A stretch of 64,000 nt of DNA, taken from contig NW_019029046.1 in NCBI RefSeq assembly GCF_002105155.1, positions 1 to 64,000 of the forward strand, in the 5' to 3' direction. The notes beneath the pieces were generated by a model. It saw only the letters and a program-made list of their open reading frames with translations. It searched no databases and had not been told where the DNA came from. How positions within the stretch are numbered: position 1 is the stretch's first letter; every line of letters begins with the position of its first letter. The position numbers and the translations under genes were made by a program. Source of the stretch: Lobosporangium transversale (taxonomy: Eukaryota > Mortierellomycota > Mortierellomycetes > Mortierellales > Mortierellaceae). Below are positions 1 through 13,051 of the stretch, in pieces.

Positions 1-33
1 TAATCTCTCTTTTCATCGTCAATGCCTTAACAG

Positions 34-356
34 TGATGTCGGAAAGTCTATTGTAGAGCAATGCGTCAAAGGATACAATGGAGTAAGCGAAAAGATTTTC
101 AATGAAAAAATAGTGAAGCAAACAAACGAACAAAAAAAAAAAAAAAAAAAAAAAAAAAGCCTAGTCTCTAGGAATCAGGATAGCTCATTAGGATTTCTTA
201 TTTCCCTCTCCTGCAGACGATCTTTGCCTATGGACAAACAGGAAGTGGGAAAACATATACAATGCAAGGGCCGTCTAAAATGTCAAATGTTGTTAATCAT
301 AAGGACCGGGGAATCATTCCGCGCTGTCTAGAATACTGTAAGTCTAGCAGAACAAG

Positions 357-387
<31 letters not shown>

Positions 388-1303
388 ATATACTAGGCAT
401 GTTCCCCAACATTCATAAATGTCTTATGAAGATAATTAATTGAAATCATTTCATCTCTTGTTGAATATTTATACACAATACTAGTATTTCAACTCATCGA
501 AAGAGAAGAACAAATGGTCAGCTCTGTTAAATACCTGTGCAAAGCATCCTATATTGAAATGTAGGGCACAAATTACACTGTTTGGTTATAACAAAGTGTA
601 GCTGATCTTGTGAAATCATACTGATATCAATACATTTTTAATATTCCCTTTATTGCTTTAGATACAATGAAATGATTTACGATCTTCTGGATAATTCAAC
701 TACAGCAAGAGCAACTCGGGAGGATATCAAAAGAGGAGTATATGTTGATGGCGTCACAGAGGAATCGATTCACAGTCCAGAAGACGCTTACAAAGTATGA
801 TAGCACCAATGCAGCATGACGAGTATTTATTACCAGCGAGAAGAACCACAATTTCTTTTTTTTTTTTTTTTTTTTTTTTTTTTATCCTGACCTATCATTG
901 TGGCATTTTATCTTTTGCATCGCTCCTTCCCCATTTATATTAGTTATTCGAGCAAGGATCAGCCAACCGCCATATCAGTGCAACATCCATGAACCGTGAG
1001 TCCAGTCGTTCTCACACTGTTCTGATGTTGACCATTCAGTCTATGGCGCTTATCGACGGCATTAATCACATTCGTGAGTCCAGGTTCAACCTTGTGGACC
1101 TTGCCGGATCAGAGCGTCAAAAACTAGCCAACACTGAGGGGCTCCGACTAAAAGAGGCTGGAAACATCAATAAAAGTCTGCTTTGCCTTGGTTCCGTTAT
1201 TAATGCTCTGGGAGAAATTGCAATAGGACATTCAAGACACGTGGTATGAAATTAACCAAGTATATTTTATGATGCTTTGTTGCTATTCTTTTGTTCAACA
1301 TAT

Positions 1304-1335
<32 letters not shown>

Positions 1336-1817
1336 CAACTTCAGCATTATCGCGATAGCCGACTGACATTTTTACTCAAGGATTCACTCGGAGGAAATTC
1401 AAACACTTTCATTGTCGCTAATGTATCACCTTCAGCCCTGTGTTATCAAGAGAGTCTGAGTACGCTTCGCTTTGCACAACGAGCAAAGATGATCAGAAAC
1501 AAGGTAGAGATTATGAAGCTAAAACTGAGGCAAAAAGGAATTTTTCATTTCTTTGATGATCTGTATTATCAATAGTAAACGCTTTGTCTGTTGGTGTTTC
1601 ATTTTGCTATTTTTCTTTAGGCTGTTGTAAATGAGGATATTCAAGGAAATGTAAACGAGCTCAGGGCTGAAATTCAACGACTCAAATCAGAACTTGCAGG
1701 CAGGCGAACTGCGAATGGAGGCAAGTGACAGATCTGCTTTTATCAACTCTCTCCTATTTCGGATCATCTTCAACAAACCTGGGGTCTAATCTGACACAAA
1801 CAATGCTATCGCTTCTT

Positions 1818-1853
<36 letters not shown>

Positions 1854-2159
1854 CCGAGCCCGCAACTGTGACTGAGAAGCTGTTGTTTGAGACTCTGGCT
1901 AAACTCCGTTTAGAACAGGAGGAGCATTTAGCAATGACACAAAAAGGCTTTATGTTGGATGATGCGTGCAAAGCTCGAGAAAAGCAGATTCAATCAGCAC
2001 AACTGATTATCAAATTTAAGGAAAGTGCTCTGGCCTCATATCGTAAGGGAGCAACTAACACTGCGCTGGAAGCAGAAAAGAGTGCTCTTCAAGAGGAAAT
2101 TAATCAGCTTAGGAAACAATTGGATTTCCATCCCGGTAAGTCCTAAACGTACTGTGAGA

Positions 2160-2192
<33 letters not shown>

Positions 2193-5100
2193 CCTTATAA
2201 TGAAGGGTATTTCTAATCACTTTTCATTCATTCATTGTCTATTTTAGAAGCATTGAAGGTCAAAGCGGAGAATTTGAGTTTGCGAGGTAATATAATTGGT
2301 GCAACGGACAGGCAAGAAGCTTATATATTGGACCTATACTTGCAATCTTTATTCACCAAGAGTTTCTTTCTGTTATTTAGAGATGCTACAAAAGTACGAA
2401 AAATACCAAGCAGGACTTGAAGAGTTGGAGGAGCAGCAAAAGAGGGACAAAGAGTTTCTCCACGATCTTGCCGGAAAGCTTGTTGAATTGGAAAAGGAAA
2501 ATGAGACCTTACGTTCAAAACTTGGTAGTGCCACGCCTAGAAATAATATGGATCTAGAGGATATTGATTTTTCAAAGATCGAAGGTATCGACGACATCAT
2601 GCAAGAGTCGCCACCAAAAGTTAGAGACAGTGACAGGCGGTTCTCGAGTGACATTAAATCCCTTCTGCAACGCGTTACAAAGTCCAGGCAGGCTGAATAT
2701 CGTAGATTGTCTGGAAATTTTGGGAATACAAACTCATCATCGGCAGAAGGTGCAGGGCAAGGAGCTAGATGTTCTACTGGGATGTCGACGCCTGTACGTA
2801 AGGATCAACGACCAAGCCTTAATGCAGAAGATTCTTCAGCGGGGATCAATCTCTCAGAGAGCATATTTGCTCACACAAACATGCATAGTGATGACTCAGT
2901 GGAGATGACGCTTTTGAAGCGTGATGTCGATCGCTTGAAAGATGAGAACTCGGTCTTGATGGAGGAGAAATTGACATTGGAAAAAGATTTCTCCGATGCT
3001 CAGTTCCAGTTGATGGCAATGGAGAAGTATCTCGAGCAAGCAACCAATCAAGCTGAGCAGTTGGGTAGCGAGCTCCAGAGCAGTCGACATGCACTTTCGA
3101 CCTTGGAACAGGATGCCGGTCAAAAGATTATGGATCTGAATAGAGAGATGCAGGAACAAGTCGAGTTGATGAAGGAGATGCGCCAGGCATCTGTCCAGCT
3201 GGAAGAGGAGATGGAACGACTTCGAGAGAATCATCGAGAGATTGAGCAGCAGCTCAAGCTAACAGTTAAGGACTTGGATGAATCTCGGCAGCGATTGATC
3301 GAGAATCAAAAAGAGTATGATCACCAAGTTGAGATTAACATGAGGAGAATCAACGAATTTCAAGATAAAGAGACTAGGTGGGAAACAGCTAAAGCTGAAC
3401 TACAGAAGACTAAGGAGATGCTTGAGAACCAATTAGAACAGGAGAAGTCAAGGATGACAAACAGTCGGTCAGAATTAGAAAAGGAGCATCGAAAACTATT
3501 GGATGATTGTGAGCAATTGAATTTACAAAAGAACAGACTGCAAGGAGCATATGCGTCGTTAGAAAAAGAGCTCGAAGCACTGCGTGAATCTAACGTCAAG
3601 GCAACCGAAGAATATCACTCCAAGCTGCAACAGCAAGTGAGCCAACATGATACAGCCCTTAAGGTAATTGAAGCGTTATCTAAAATGCTTGCGCAGGTTT
3701 ATATTAGATGGAGTATAGTAATCTGACGTGGCTGTTATGTGGTATAGGCCGAGAAAACGCAGAAGAGCGCATTGGAATCTGAGCTGAGGACTGTTCAGGA
3801 TAACCTTGCAAAATTGAAATTAAGGTTTGAAGAGGTGAATAAGTTGCTCGAAACTAAACTGAATGAGGCGGGCCAGACCCTCCAAGAACGTGAAAAGCAG
3901 CTGGAGGATCAGGTTAAGGCACTAGAATTAAAGAAGGCTCAGGAATTGGAGGAGTGCGAATCTAAACTTCGATTGGAAAGAGAAGGTGCACTTAATACTT
4001 TACGTGAAACCCTTGTTGAGGCCCATATGAAAGAACTCCAAAAGCTTGAATCGGAGGCTATGGAACAAGCTCGCTTGCTTGAAGAAGCCAAGAGTTCACT
4101 CGCAGAAAGTATCGCAAACGCAGAGAAGGCTTTGATATCCAAGAAGGAGGTTGACGAAGAGCTGGCTGCTATCAAGGAGAAATACGATGCTCTGGGCCTC
4201 GATGCTGAAAAGTTGAAGCTGGACAAGAGCCGCCTTAAGAGTCAGATGGAGTCATTAGCTTCCAAGTGCAAGACCTTAGAAACGACGCTGGATGAACAAA
4301 AACAAGAATTGACCAAGCTGACCATTAAACTTCAACAGGAGCGTCTAGAGAAGGACCGTCTTGAAATCACCAGGAATGAACTCCGCGAAAAAGTCTCGGA
4401 GATGGCGCGCAAGATTGGAGAGAGCGAGCAAAAGCTGGCACAGGCGCGTGATGAAACCCGTAATGTAGAGATAGAGTACAGGACAGTGCAAGATGAATTG
4501 GAACATCAACTCAGCAAGGCCCGCAACGAACTCGTTGTGAAGACTAGCGAAAACCAATTGAATGAGGAATACAAGCGCAAGTTCCGAGAGCTTCGAGCAC
4601 AGTTTGCAGATTTGGGCCCAACCGTCACCGAGCGGCAGCAACAGGGATTCCACGAACGCGAGCTGAAACGCACTATGGAGATGGAAAAGATGCGTGAAGA
4701 GATTAATCAAGCTCAAACACGATCAACCCAGCTGGAAGCAAATCTGGCATTGGCACAAGAAATGAACGAGCAACTTCATGAGGACGCTAAAGCAAGCACA
4801 GCCAAGATTGCAGAGGAAATGGAGAAACGACTCAAGGATGTTGAAATTCAGCGACAGAGTGCTGAGCGAGAAGTAGAACAAGCTCTTGAGACAGTACAAC
4901 AGAAGACAGCTCAGCTGCAAGCTTTGGAGGAGCAGGTCATTATCCAGAAGGACAAGATTCTAATGCTCGAAGAGGAACTGAAGGAAGAGCACGCCAGAGT
5001 TGAACGCCTTGAGGAGACCTTAAATGGAGGTAAAGCCCTGCAGGAAGAAAAAGAGGCCAATGAGAAGGAATTGCTTGTTCAAGAGACGAGACAAAAGCTG

Positions 5101-6486
5101 AAAGAGGAGCAGCTTATGGCCCAACGGCAGCTGCTGATCAAGATGAGAGAAGAACAGCAGGCGCTTATTAAGCAACAACTCGAGAGAAGGGACAAGACTC
5201 GAGCACTCTTTGAAGGACTTGCGACCGAAAATGGAAAACTGATGGAGCAAGTACGGGATTTAGGCTTGGTGAACGAGAATATGATGAGGCATCAGAATCC
5301 CAAGCAAAAGCTTCAATACCATGTCAAGATCAAACAGGAGAACAACGAACTCCGGATAGAGAATCAACGCCTCATGTTTAAGGCGATCGAGCTAGAAGAA
5401 CGGCTTGGCAACAAAGAAAATGTCGAGTCCCTGCGAAAGCAGGTGCACGAGATGCACGGCGTCACTCCTTATCAAAGTACGCTTGAGACTAGCATTGGGT
5501 CGGATGGAATGGGTATGGAGATGGTCAAGGGCTTGCATGATGACATGCCGATTCATCGCTCACCATCCCGTTCGCCTACGCTCTCTTCAGAGACGGGCTC
5601 GACAGCTCTCTCTGCTCGTGGAAGTGATGATTTGAAGGAAAATAAGAAGCATATGCAGCAAACACGCATAAAGAGTCAACCACCTTCGGCTATTTTTGGG
5701 CAGAAGAGGAAAGCTGCAATGAACGACCATTCATCAGGAATTAACCTGAATATCAGTCGTAAGAGACCTGTTGTCCCCCCTCCTCCCCAACGAAGCGTGT
5801 CATCAACCTCTTCAACCGCCTCAGGCTCTTCTGTGGAGACTTCGATTGAAATGCCGATGGGGCCTCGTGCACGAGCTAAAGCAGCAGCAGACGCAGCTCT
5901 TGCAGCAGCTAAACAAGGACGCAAGCAGATCATGTCTAGTAGCCGACAACCAACGCCCATCAGACAGACTACACCAACCAATGCAACCTCGGCTTCAACT
6001 TCGCGGTCCGCTGGCCCGAAGCCCGTCAGTCGTGTTACTACATCTTCCACAACTACATCCGCATCTCGTACGTCAGGAAAAGATGATCTGTTACGAGGCG
6101 CACGCTCTGGTGGAGCGGTGATGAAACCAACTCTTGGTACAAAATCGTCGAATCCACCAATCATCGGAAGTGCAAGTGCTCAAAGAGCTCTCGTGCGGGA
6201 AGCAAGGCTTGCAAAAGCAGCACTAGCGCCAGCATTTCCTTCAACAAAACCTGCAACAGCGAGCCAAGCAGCTGTTAACAATAAAAAGACTGGCATACAG
6301 CAATCTCCAAGCCCACCCCCATTACCGTTTCAGTCAAAGACTCAGGGGCAACCACAGATTGGGTCATCATCGCCGCAAATGAGTCCTATTCCGACACAAG
6401 AAGAATCTGCCAGTTCTAAAAGTCCTTCGTCACCACTGCAACTATCTCCCCCATCAACCGCTACAGCAGATACTGCTCCCGCTTAA
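34..6486 (+). CDS. Kinesin-12 (KIF15-like) motor protein, 5' end outside window
   Basis: Plus-end microtubule motor of the KIF15/kinesin-12 type. Eleven exons join in frame: 34-82, 217-337, 485-560, 662-794, 944-1243, 1345-1503, 1621-1720, 1854-2135, 2248-2286, 2381-3663, 3748-6486, giving 1759 visible residues. The motor domain shows the P-loop GQTGSGKT (exon 217-337), switch I NRESSRSH (exon 944-1243) and switch II DLAGSE. The neck reads [11 protein letters not shown], which closely resembles the KIF15 family. A coiled coil of roughly 1,200 residues follows, then a Ser/Pro/Ala-rich tail from about 5530. The first part of the motor lies upstream of the window. One intron (1721-1853) uses a GC donor. 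Most motor-domain introns carry long A or T homopolymers. Family assignment is from motifs; spindle function is known for the family, not shown here. Confidence 0.93.
1721..1853 (+). other. GC-AG intron in the kinesin gene
   Basis: The exon ends AATGGAG and the intron starts GCAAGT, the strong AG|GCAAGT context typical of GC-AG introns. Splicing here keeps the frame (GGA G|CC GAG). The only nearby GT (GTGACA, 1726) would put a stop in the next exon. The intron holds about 32 T immediately before the terminal AG. Confidence 0.8.
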
Positions 6487-6543
6487 AATAGTTATGTCTC
6501 AATTTCTTTACGCTTTGTATATTATAAAGATGCATCCTATATA

Positions 6544-6615
<72 letters not shown>

Positions 6616-7333
6616 TTGTTTTATGTCGTTTTTATTTTTTATTTTTCTTATTCATTATAAACCCGAAGTACTTTTCTTCATGGATGCTGATCCATTTTGT
6701 AAAATGATAAAAAAAACTAAAACTAGAAGAATCAGAGTTGGTAGTCCGGTGTGTCAATGATGATTTCTTCATGCCTAGGGATGGTACATACTTTGGTTAC
6801 ATCCAAGAGCTAATAGCAGACACATGAAAACTAAGCGATTGAATGGGTTCTGCAAGAGAATGGATGTGGGTCAAGGTGGCTTTGTGATGCAGGTTAGATT
6901 GAAGGTCTTGATCCTTCCAATCCAGAGGATTTTTGTCCGCGCTTTTAAGAGAAAAAAGGCTGAAATACTGAATGCTGCGATATTCTAAATAGATTCAGTT
7001 ATAAATTAATCTTGAAACAAATCTTGAAGAGGAGTCTAAAGGAGGCTTCGCTCTACAAAAAAGGAAAAGGCAATGAAGGGGATCTTCAAATTGAACTAGA
7101 TTTTGAGAGATTTTCATTGATACATGAACGGCTTGGAAAGGAGGGACAAGGGTTTTTAGAGATCGGGCCGAATACTAAACACAAAAGATTGGAATTGCCT
7201 AATGATCGATATAACATTATTTGGTACACATTTACTATAGTTTTGGTCGATCTTTTATCACTGACAAATATTTTTACAGGTGCTCTAAACTTCGTTATAA
7301 TTGCTTTATTAAATGAAAATGAAAATGAAAATG

Positions 7334-7367
<34 letters not shown>

Positions 7368-7506
7368 TATATGAAGATTAAATAATGAAGGTGAGGGAGA
7401 GAGAGGCTGAAAAGCAACTCCGTATGAAGCCTGGAAATACAAGCTCATTGCTCGCGTTGAAAAAGCGATTCCTGCCCTGTTTCCACCCTTTCCTTCTTGG
7501 GCAACT
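6487..7506. other. Intergenic region between two convergent genes
   Basis: It holds the ATT microsatellite, an AATGAA-rich stretch that runs into about 30 A (7336-7365), and otherwise AT-rich sequence. I see no gene. A 120-codon open frame at 7012 is low-complexity and has no recognisable motif. Confidence 0.6.
6544..6615. repeat. (ATT)n microsatellite, about 24 copies
   Basis: Uninterrupted ATT trinucleotide run in the 3' flank of the kinesin gene, 58 bases after its stop codon, so probably in the 3' UTR or just beyond it. Confidence 0.97.
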
Positions 7507-8917
7507 TTAAAAGATTGTACAGCACCCTGTTGATTGTTTTGAAAATGGATCCGAGGCTGCATTCCCCCACAGACTAGGCAACAAAGAGTCCTTGGTACTT
7601 GTCACAAACTTGATCAAGCTGACAAAATCAAGTCAACAAAAAAAAAAAAAAAAAAAAAAAAAAAAGAAAATTAGCAAAAAAGAACCCCAAATTAATAAAA
7701 CACGCACACATGGCCACTTTTTTATTTTTTTTTAATTTTTTTTAATACCTTTGACTAGCTTCCGACACAGGGATACGATTCATATCAAGTTGTTCTTTCA
7801 ACCGCTGGTTCTGCTCCAGAAACCTCCTGAGCTTCAAGTCTGACATGCCTGCTGACGTGCCTCCCACATTAGCATTGCTTCCGTTGCCTAGCAAAGTGGA
7901 AGTCAGTGTCGTTGTCGTGGCTGTAGTTGCAGATGATGCAAAGGTTGAGTCCCCACTACTGCTACTACCATTCAGGGCATTTCCGCCAGCACTACTCATT
8001 GAAGGATTACGCAACACACTTGTATTGGTGGTGCTGTTATTATTGCTATACATGGCGGTGTCGCTCAGCTTATTGACAGGTGGTGAGGATGAGAATAACG
8101 ATGGCACGCCTTCCTGTGCTTGATTATGATTAATAAAGGATAAGGATGGGTGACCAAAATCTGACGTTGATGTTAATGTACGTGATGAAGATAAAAAAGC
8201 GACAATAGATGAAGAGGGTTTGGATGATTGTATATCAGTATCAAAGTTCGTTGAAGTAGGAGCTTCAGATGAACCTGGCTTCAGAGTTAGCGGTGAAAAT
8301 GCTTTAATAGGGCCTTGGGGCACTACTGTCGTAGCCTTTCGAGCAGCCTCTGATAAAGGTCGCGTCCCTTTGGCACCTATGGTTGTCACTGAAGGAAGAG
8401 TGGGCGTTGGTCTCTTAAGTGCCAAAAGAGAGGATGATGATAGTGATGATAGTGATGCTGATGTACCTGCCGTTATTGTGATGCTTATGCTGGTGATAGC
8501 AGCAGGAAAGGAGATCAAGGATGAAGACGGTTGTTTAGATTGATTATTTAGAGATATCCTTTGATTTGATTTGAATGTTGTTTTCGATAGCCGGTTTGCC
8601 GTAGGGAGGTAATCGCTTGCGTCTGTGAAAGTGGAAATTGTTTCAGGTTCAGGCCCAAGCCCGGTGGAGGTAACCATTTGTCCAATAGATTCAGATGTCG
8701 ATGACATTGATCCCAAAATAGGTGATTCGGGACAGGCATCAGCAAGAATATGTGGAGATGCCGGTGGCGTCAACGACATAGACGTGGACGTTGATGATAT
8801 AACGATAGACGATGTCATCGGTGGATTCATCATTGTACGTTTTGTTCGAGTATTCAAAGCATCCAAGGATTTCGTGAACGTTGTTAGACCCGTAGGGTTC
8901 GTAAAAATCAAGGGCAT
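7507..8917 (-). CDS. Heterotrimeric G-protein gamma subunit with long N-terminal extension
   Basis: The C-terminal 68 residues are a complete canonical G-gamma: MSDLKLRRFLEQNQRLKEQL, then RIPVSEAS, LIKFV, and a terminal CaaX box CCTIF. The first Cys of the pair is a likely palmitoylation site and the second the prenyl acceptor. Such subunits pair with G-beta at the membrane in pheromone or nutrient signalling. There are two exons (8917-7749 and 7618-7507), and the intron 7619-7748 contains a long T tract on the sense strand. The first exon reads open for about 358 residues of Ser/Thr-rich low-complexity sequence before the G-gamma Met, giving 426 residues; fungal G-gammas are usually about 70-110. 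Translation could instead start at the internal Met. The gene converges with the kinesin gene. Confidence 0.88.
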
Positions 8918-11900
8918 TTGTTGTAGAATAAAGAAAAAAAATAAAAGTAAAAATATTAGATATCAAGATAAATGGTAAGGAGAGGGCTATATATTTGATT
9001 TTCTTCCCGGAAGAATGAACAGTGGAGAGCGGATAAAGAAGAAAAGTCAAAAAAAAAGAGAGAGAAAAGCAATAAAGTCTGAATGGAGTTGATGGACGCT
9101 CTGACCTACATGAACGTCGTCCTTGTCAATAAATGCCAGAAAAAACTGCAAGAACCTTAATTACAATTGACAAACCATCTATTTTTTTTCTATTGCGCTA
9201 TGACAGAGATGTGCTACTTTTCCTGACTTTTGTAAATGAATTCCAAAAAGATAACCAGGGGTAAGTTTTCTAATATGGCCCACGTAAATTGTTAAAAAAA
9301 AAAAAAAAAAGCTATTATGCGAATTTTAGATCAGTCTGCCTGCTATTTGCCTACAAATATTGCTTCAAGAGATACGGAAAAAAGCAAGGGCGGAAGAGAG
9401 AATATGGAAGTAATATGAAGGAAGCAAGAAGAGAGATACGTGAAAGTTTATGCGGGTATTTGTTAGGCAAGCACACATGAACGAGCAATTAATCCACAAC
9501 GGCTATAAAAGTCAGAGATGGATAAATATATGCATCATCTTTTTCAGACTTCTCCCCCCTCTCCCCTTCGATACCGTTTTTACTCGTAAGACAGGAAGGA
9601 AAGCAATCAAGGCATGTAACAACCGCAAAATGCACAAAATGGCAATTGTCTTGGGCTTAGACTTTTGTTTTAGACTGACCCAATGCAATCCTTGCATAGA
9701 TCGTAAAAAAAGGAACCAAGGGAGGTACCACACGAGTGATTGTATCAAAGATTACAGTTATTTTCAAATGCTTCAGGGAAAACCAAATGACCAAGAAGAG
9801 GAAGGGGAAGCGATGGGAAGATAGGGAAGGAGAACCTGAAAAAGAAGGAGACAATGATGATAATTACCTCGCCCGGGGCGCTTTTACAAGAATATAAACA
9901 GCTCACGCCCTAGCTTAAATATGAGCCTGGTCCATTCTTTTTTTTTTTTTTTTTTTTTTGACATTCAGCTTTACTAACCTGCAACCCGAAGACTCATAGC
10001 CCAAAGGTGTTAAAAAGAGGATTAATCAAGGCGGAGCAAAGAACAAGAATGAGAAAATGATTTCAAAGAATAAAGCTGGTCAGGCTTGTAGTGGTGACGT
10101 ATCTCTTTTTTTTTTTTCAGAACAGAATGGCCATGCTGAAGCTGATCAATAATGCTCCCACTCTTCTGCTTTTGTCAAAGGTCCGTATTCTCAACCCGTT
10201 TGAAAGTAAAAAGAAACGCTTTTCTTCCTTCAAAGAGATCCTTAATGTGGTTAATCAATTGACAAATCAAATCAAATCAAATCAAATCAAATAAAGCAAA
10301 GATGATTGATGATGGATCGAAATCTATAACCACATCTTTGCTCCAGCCACCTCATAGTCATCGAAACACAATTAAGTTCCTGATTATTGTTTGTCGTCAT
10401 CAAGCTCCATGAACAACTTGAGTACCCCAAGAAGATAGGACTGAGGAAAAGGAGCAGGGGAAACGAGGGACAGAAAATATAAATTTTGGTGGCAAGTGCA
10501 CGGACAAGATAAATTTAGTCGTGTGCAACCAGACAGTTTTCTAACGCTCAACTTTACGTCTTTTTGATGTGTGAATGCTTGTGGATGTTGAGAGGTCCGA
10601 ATGAGCGAGTGTAGCATGATGTGTAATAATCACCAGCAACCAGGGCAATGTCACCACTAAGAAGAAACAAATTCTCTCTCCTCTGCGCTTCTCTTTCCTT
10701 TGCAAAAAAAAAAAAGAAAAAAAAAAAGAAAAAAAAAAAAGAAAAAAAAAAAGAAAAAAAAAAAAACGAGTAGTCTGACAAAGGACAGAGACATCGTGTT
10801 ATAGAATCCCACTATGTCCCATCAGTGCAACATTCTTTTTTTTTTTATTGTCAGCCTCCTCTAATACTTCAGCTAGAACCCCGTGTCTAATATAAACAGT
10901 ATGGCTGTGTGTAAAAAGACAGACTACAATCTAAAAAGCGTTTCAGTTGTCTGGTCTCTGGATGGGTTTCGTACTAACCTTCGAAGGAGTCTAAAGTGTG
11001 TAAACCTTATATGAAGTAAACGCCTCACAATGAGATGGAAAAGAATGCAAATGCAATGTTGCGAATGCCAACGCAATTGAAAGAAAGAAAATTTTAAATA
11101 AAAAAAAAAAAGCAAATGCGAAAGACACATTAAGAGACAAAAAAAGGCATGGAAACGCAGACAGAAGAATATGAGTCTCAGGAGAGAGAAGAGCTTCCAC
11201 TCACAGAAAAAGGAGACGCATGGGATAAAGAACTCTTGCAAACCATGCATTTGTGATACCATGTTAAAGATGCTTTCGCCAACAGTTTTTGTGATCAGTG
11301 GCGGAAGAGAAGCCTCAACTCCACTCCTATCTTAGTCTCATCTATTCACTCGTCTGCTCGCTCATTACAAATCATTCTTGTCATAATAGTTATCATCCAA
11401 CGCCTCTAACGCGTTTTCAAGACGTTGGCGGTCAAACAGATTCACAACGTCATGTCGGCTATTGGTTGCTTAAATTTGATAAAGAATAATTAACAAACGG
11501 TGCTCTATGGGTGAATAAGGTAATTCTGCCATTCATTGAAGAATGCTTACAATCCCCGCCCAAAAATCCCACTTCTATATTCCTTTGCCCTAGTGTTCTT
11601 CTATTTCATCTCTTTCTTGTTTCCTTCTCACTCTCTTTACAGCTACAAGCATCCATTTTCCGCTTGAAAGAGTTCATGGGGCAAATGCTACCCCCTTTTT
11701 TTTTTTTAATTTTCAACTTGCTCTTTGTACATGAACTTTTGTCCATTCAACATCACCGTTTTGAGCCACGAAATTAAAAGAAGGAGCAAGGAAGAGGGAG
11801 CGAGAAAGAAACAGTTATATCTATTTGCTGTCCTACCTCTCTTCAAATCAAACCCTTAGACATCCCCTCTTCGTTAACTCTATCAGGTTTATAGGCTATA

Positions 11901-13051
11901 GCTCAGAATCGATCATAATAATAACTATAACAATAGCATTCAATGATAATAGTAATTATCATAGTAATAAAGACTCTCGCTTCTTCCATAGCCCAAGCTC
12001 CCAACGTCTCCGCCGATACCGAAGTCTCATTATTTTCTACTAGAGACAAAGACATGGTACGTAGCCCATCAACATGACCTTCAGCTCCATGTAAATACGG
12101 CTCAGCATGGGGACAATTATAGGCTGATCGATAGTTCGCAGCCGATACACTGCTCCAAAACTACGCTTCTAAATCACTTTTTTTTTTTTTTTTTTTTTTT
12201 TTTAATTCATTCTCCTTTCCCTAATGCGTAGCGCACAATGAAGTGCGCTTGACATTTCTGTTAAGCCAAGATGAGGTTGGATGGAACATTGGTCAATGGT
12301 TTGTCTATTTCCGGCATTGCCTTTGGGAATAATTGGCAGAAGATTGTACTTTGCAATATACATAGTTTTCACTTTTCATTATTGGATGAACCCTTATCCC
12401 TAGATTCGAAGGTGCAATAATCCGATTAACTGCCTTAGAATAGGTAGGGAAGATCTGTTACTTGGCTACACTGATGCCGCCCTTACCTCTACGAAAAAGC
12501 TCACAACCGTACCTCCGCCTCATCATAATGAGGTCCCCAGATATATACAATCGAATTCTTGGCTGGATAGCTTGACATATGGCATCTTTGATGCTCGATG
12601 ATGATCAAGGTTGAAAAGTAAGAGTTATGGCTACGCGATAGTGCATATCTACAGATGTATATGTGATTGTATGCATGTGCTTGGGTGGTCATCCTGCGTC
12701 ATCTGCCTTTTAAAGTCCTCAACGCCCGAAAAGGAGGTCAAGGATTGACATGACTCTACTAGTCAAGCATCCACACAAAAGCATTCGTGACAAGAATGCA
12801 AAACTTGCTCAGCAACGCCATTGAAATGCCTGGTTAGTAATACCTCAAAGAAATAAAAAAAGAATTGGAACATACAAATATCCCATAGATTAATAGTTGC
12901 AATGTAAAAGTAGTGATCATCGCATTTTTCACCAAGCATTTTTATTCTGCAATACTTTTTTATCATCACTTCAGTCGTAAGTCATTACTCTGCATTGGAT
13001 TTTACACATAAATACATGTTGAATCCTTCGGTCTCTGCTCAATTTTGATGA
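8918..13051. other. 4.1-kb region without a supportable gene
   Basis: AT-rich sequence with T/A homopolymers (about 9939-9959 and 12179-12203), a CAAAT pentanucleotide run near 10264-10290, an A11-12G minisatellite at 10704, and only short unrelated open frames. The left end must contain the promoter of the G-gamma gene. A start-like ATG|GTACGT at about 12053 and a 30-codon open exon-like stretch near 12230 do not join into a frame I could sustain. Confidence 0.55.
10704..10766. repeat. (A11-12 G)n minisatellite, five units
   Basis: Five runs of 11 to 13 A are separated by single G residues at near-constant 12-13-base spacing. The regularity suggests slippage of a 12-13-base unit rather than one decayed homopolymer. 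Confidence 0.9.

Noticed and set aside
7012-7374. 120-codon open frame between the kinesin and G-gamma genes
   Set aside because: It ends in Lys/Glu-Asn low complexity created by an AATGAA repeat and poly(A), and shows no motif.
12053-12330. ATG followed at once by GTACGT, then an open stretch EVRLTFLLSQDEVGWN, suggesting a gene with a Met-only first exon
   Set aside because: No acceptor keeps the frame from that ATG, and the open stretch is only about 32 codons.
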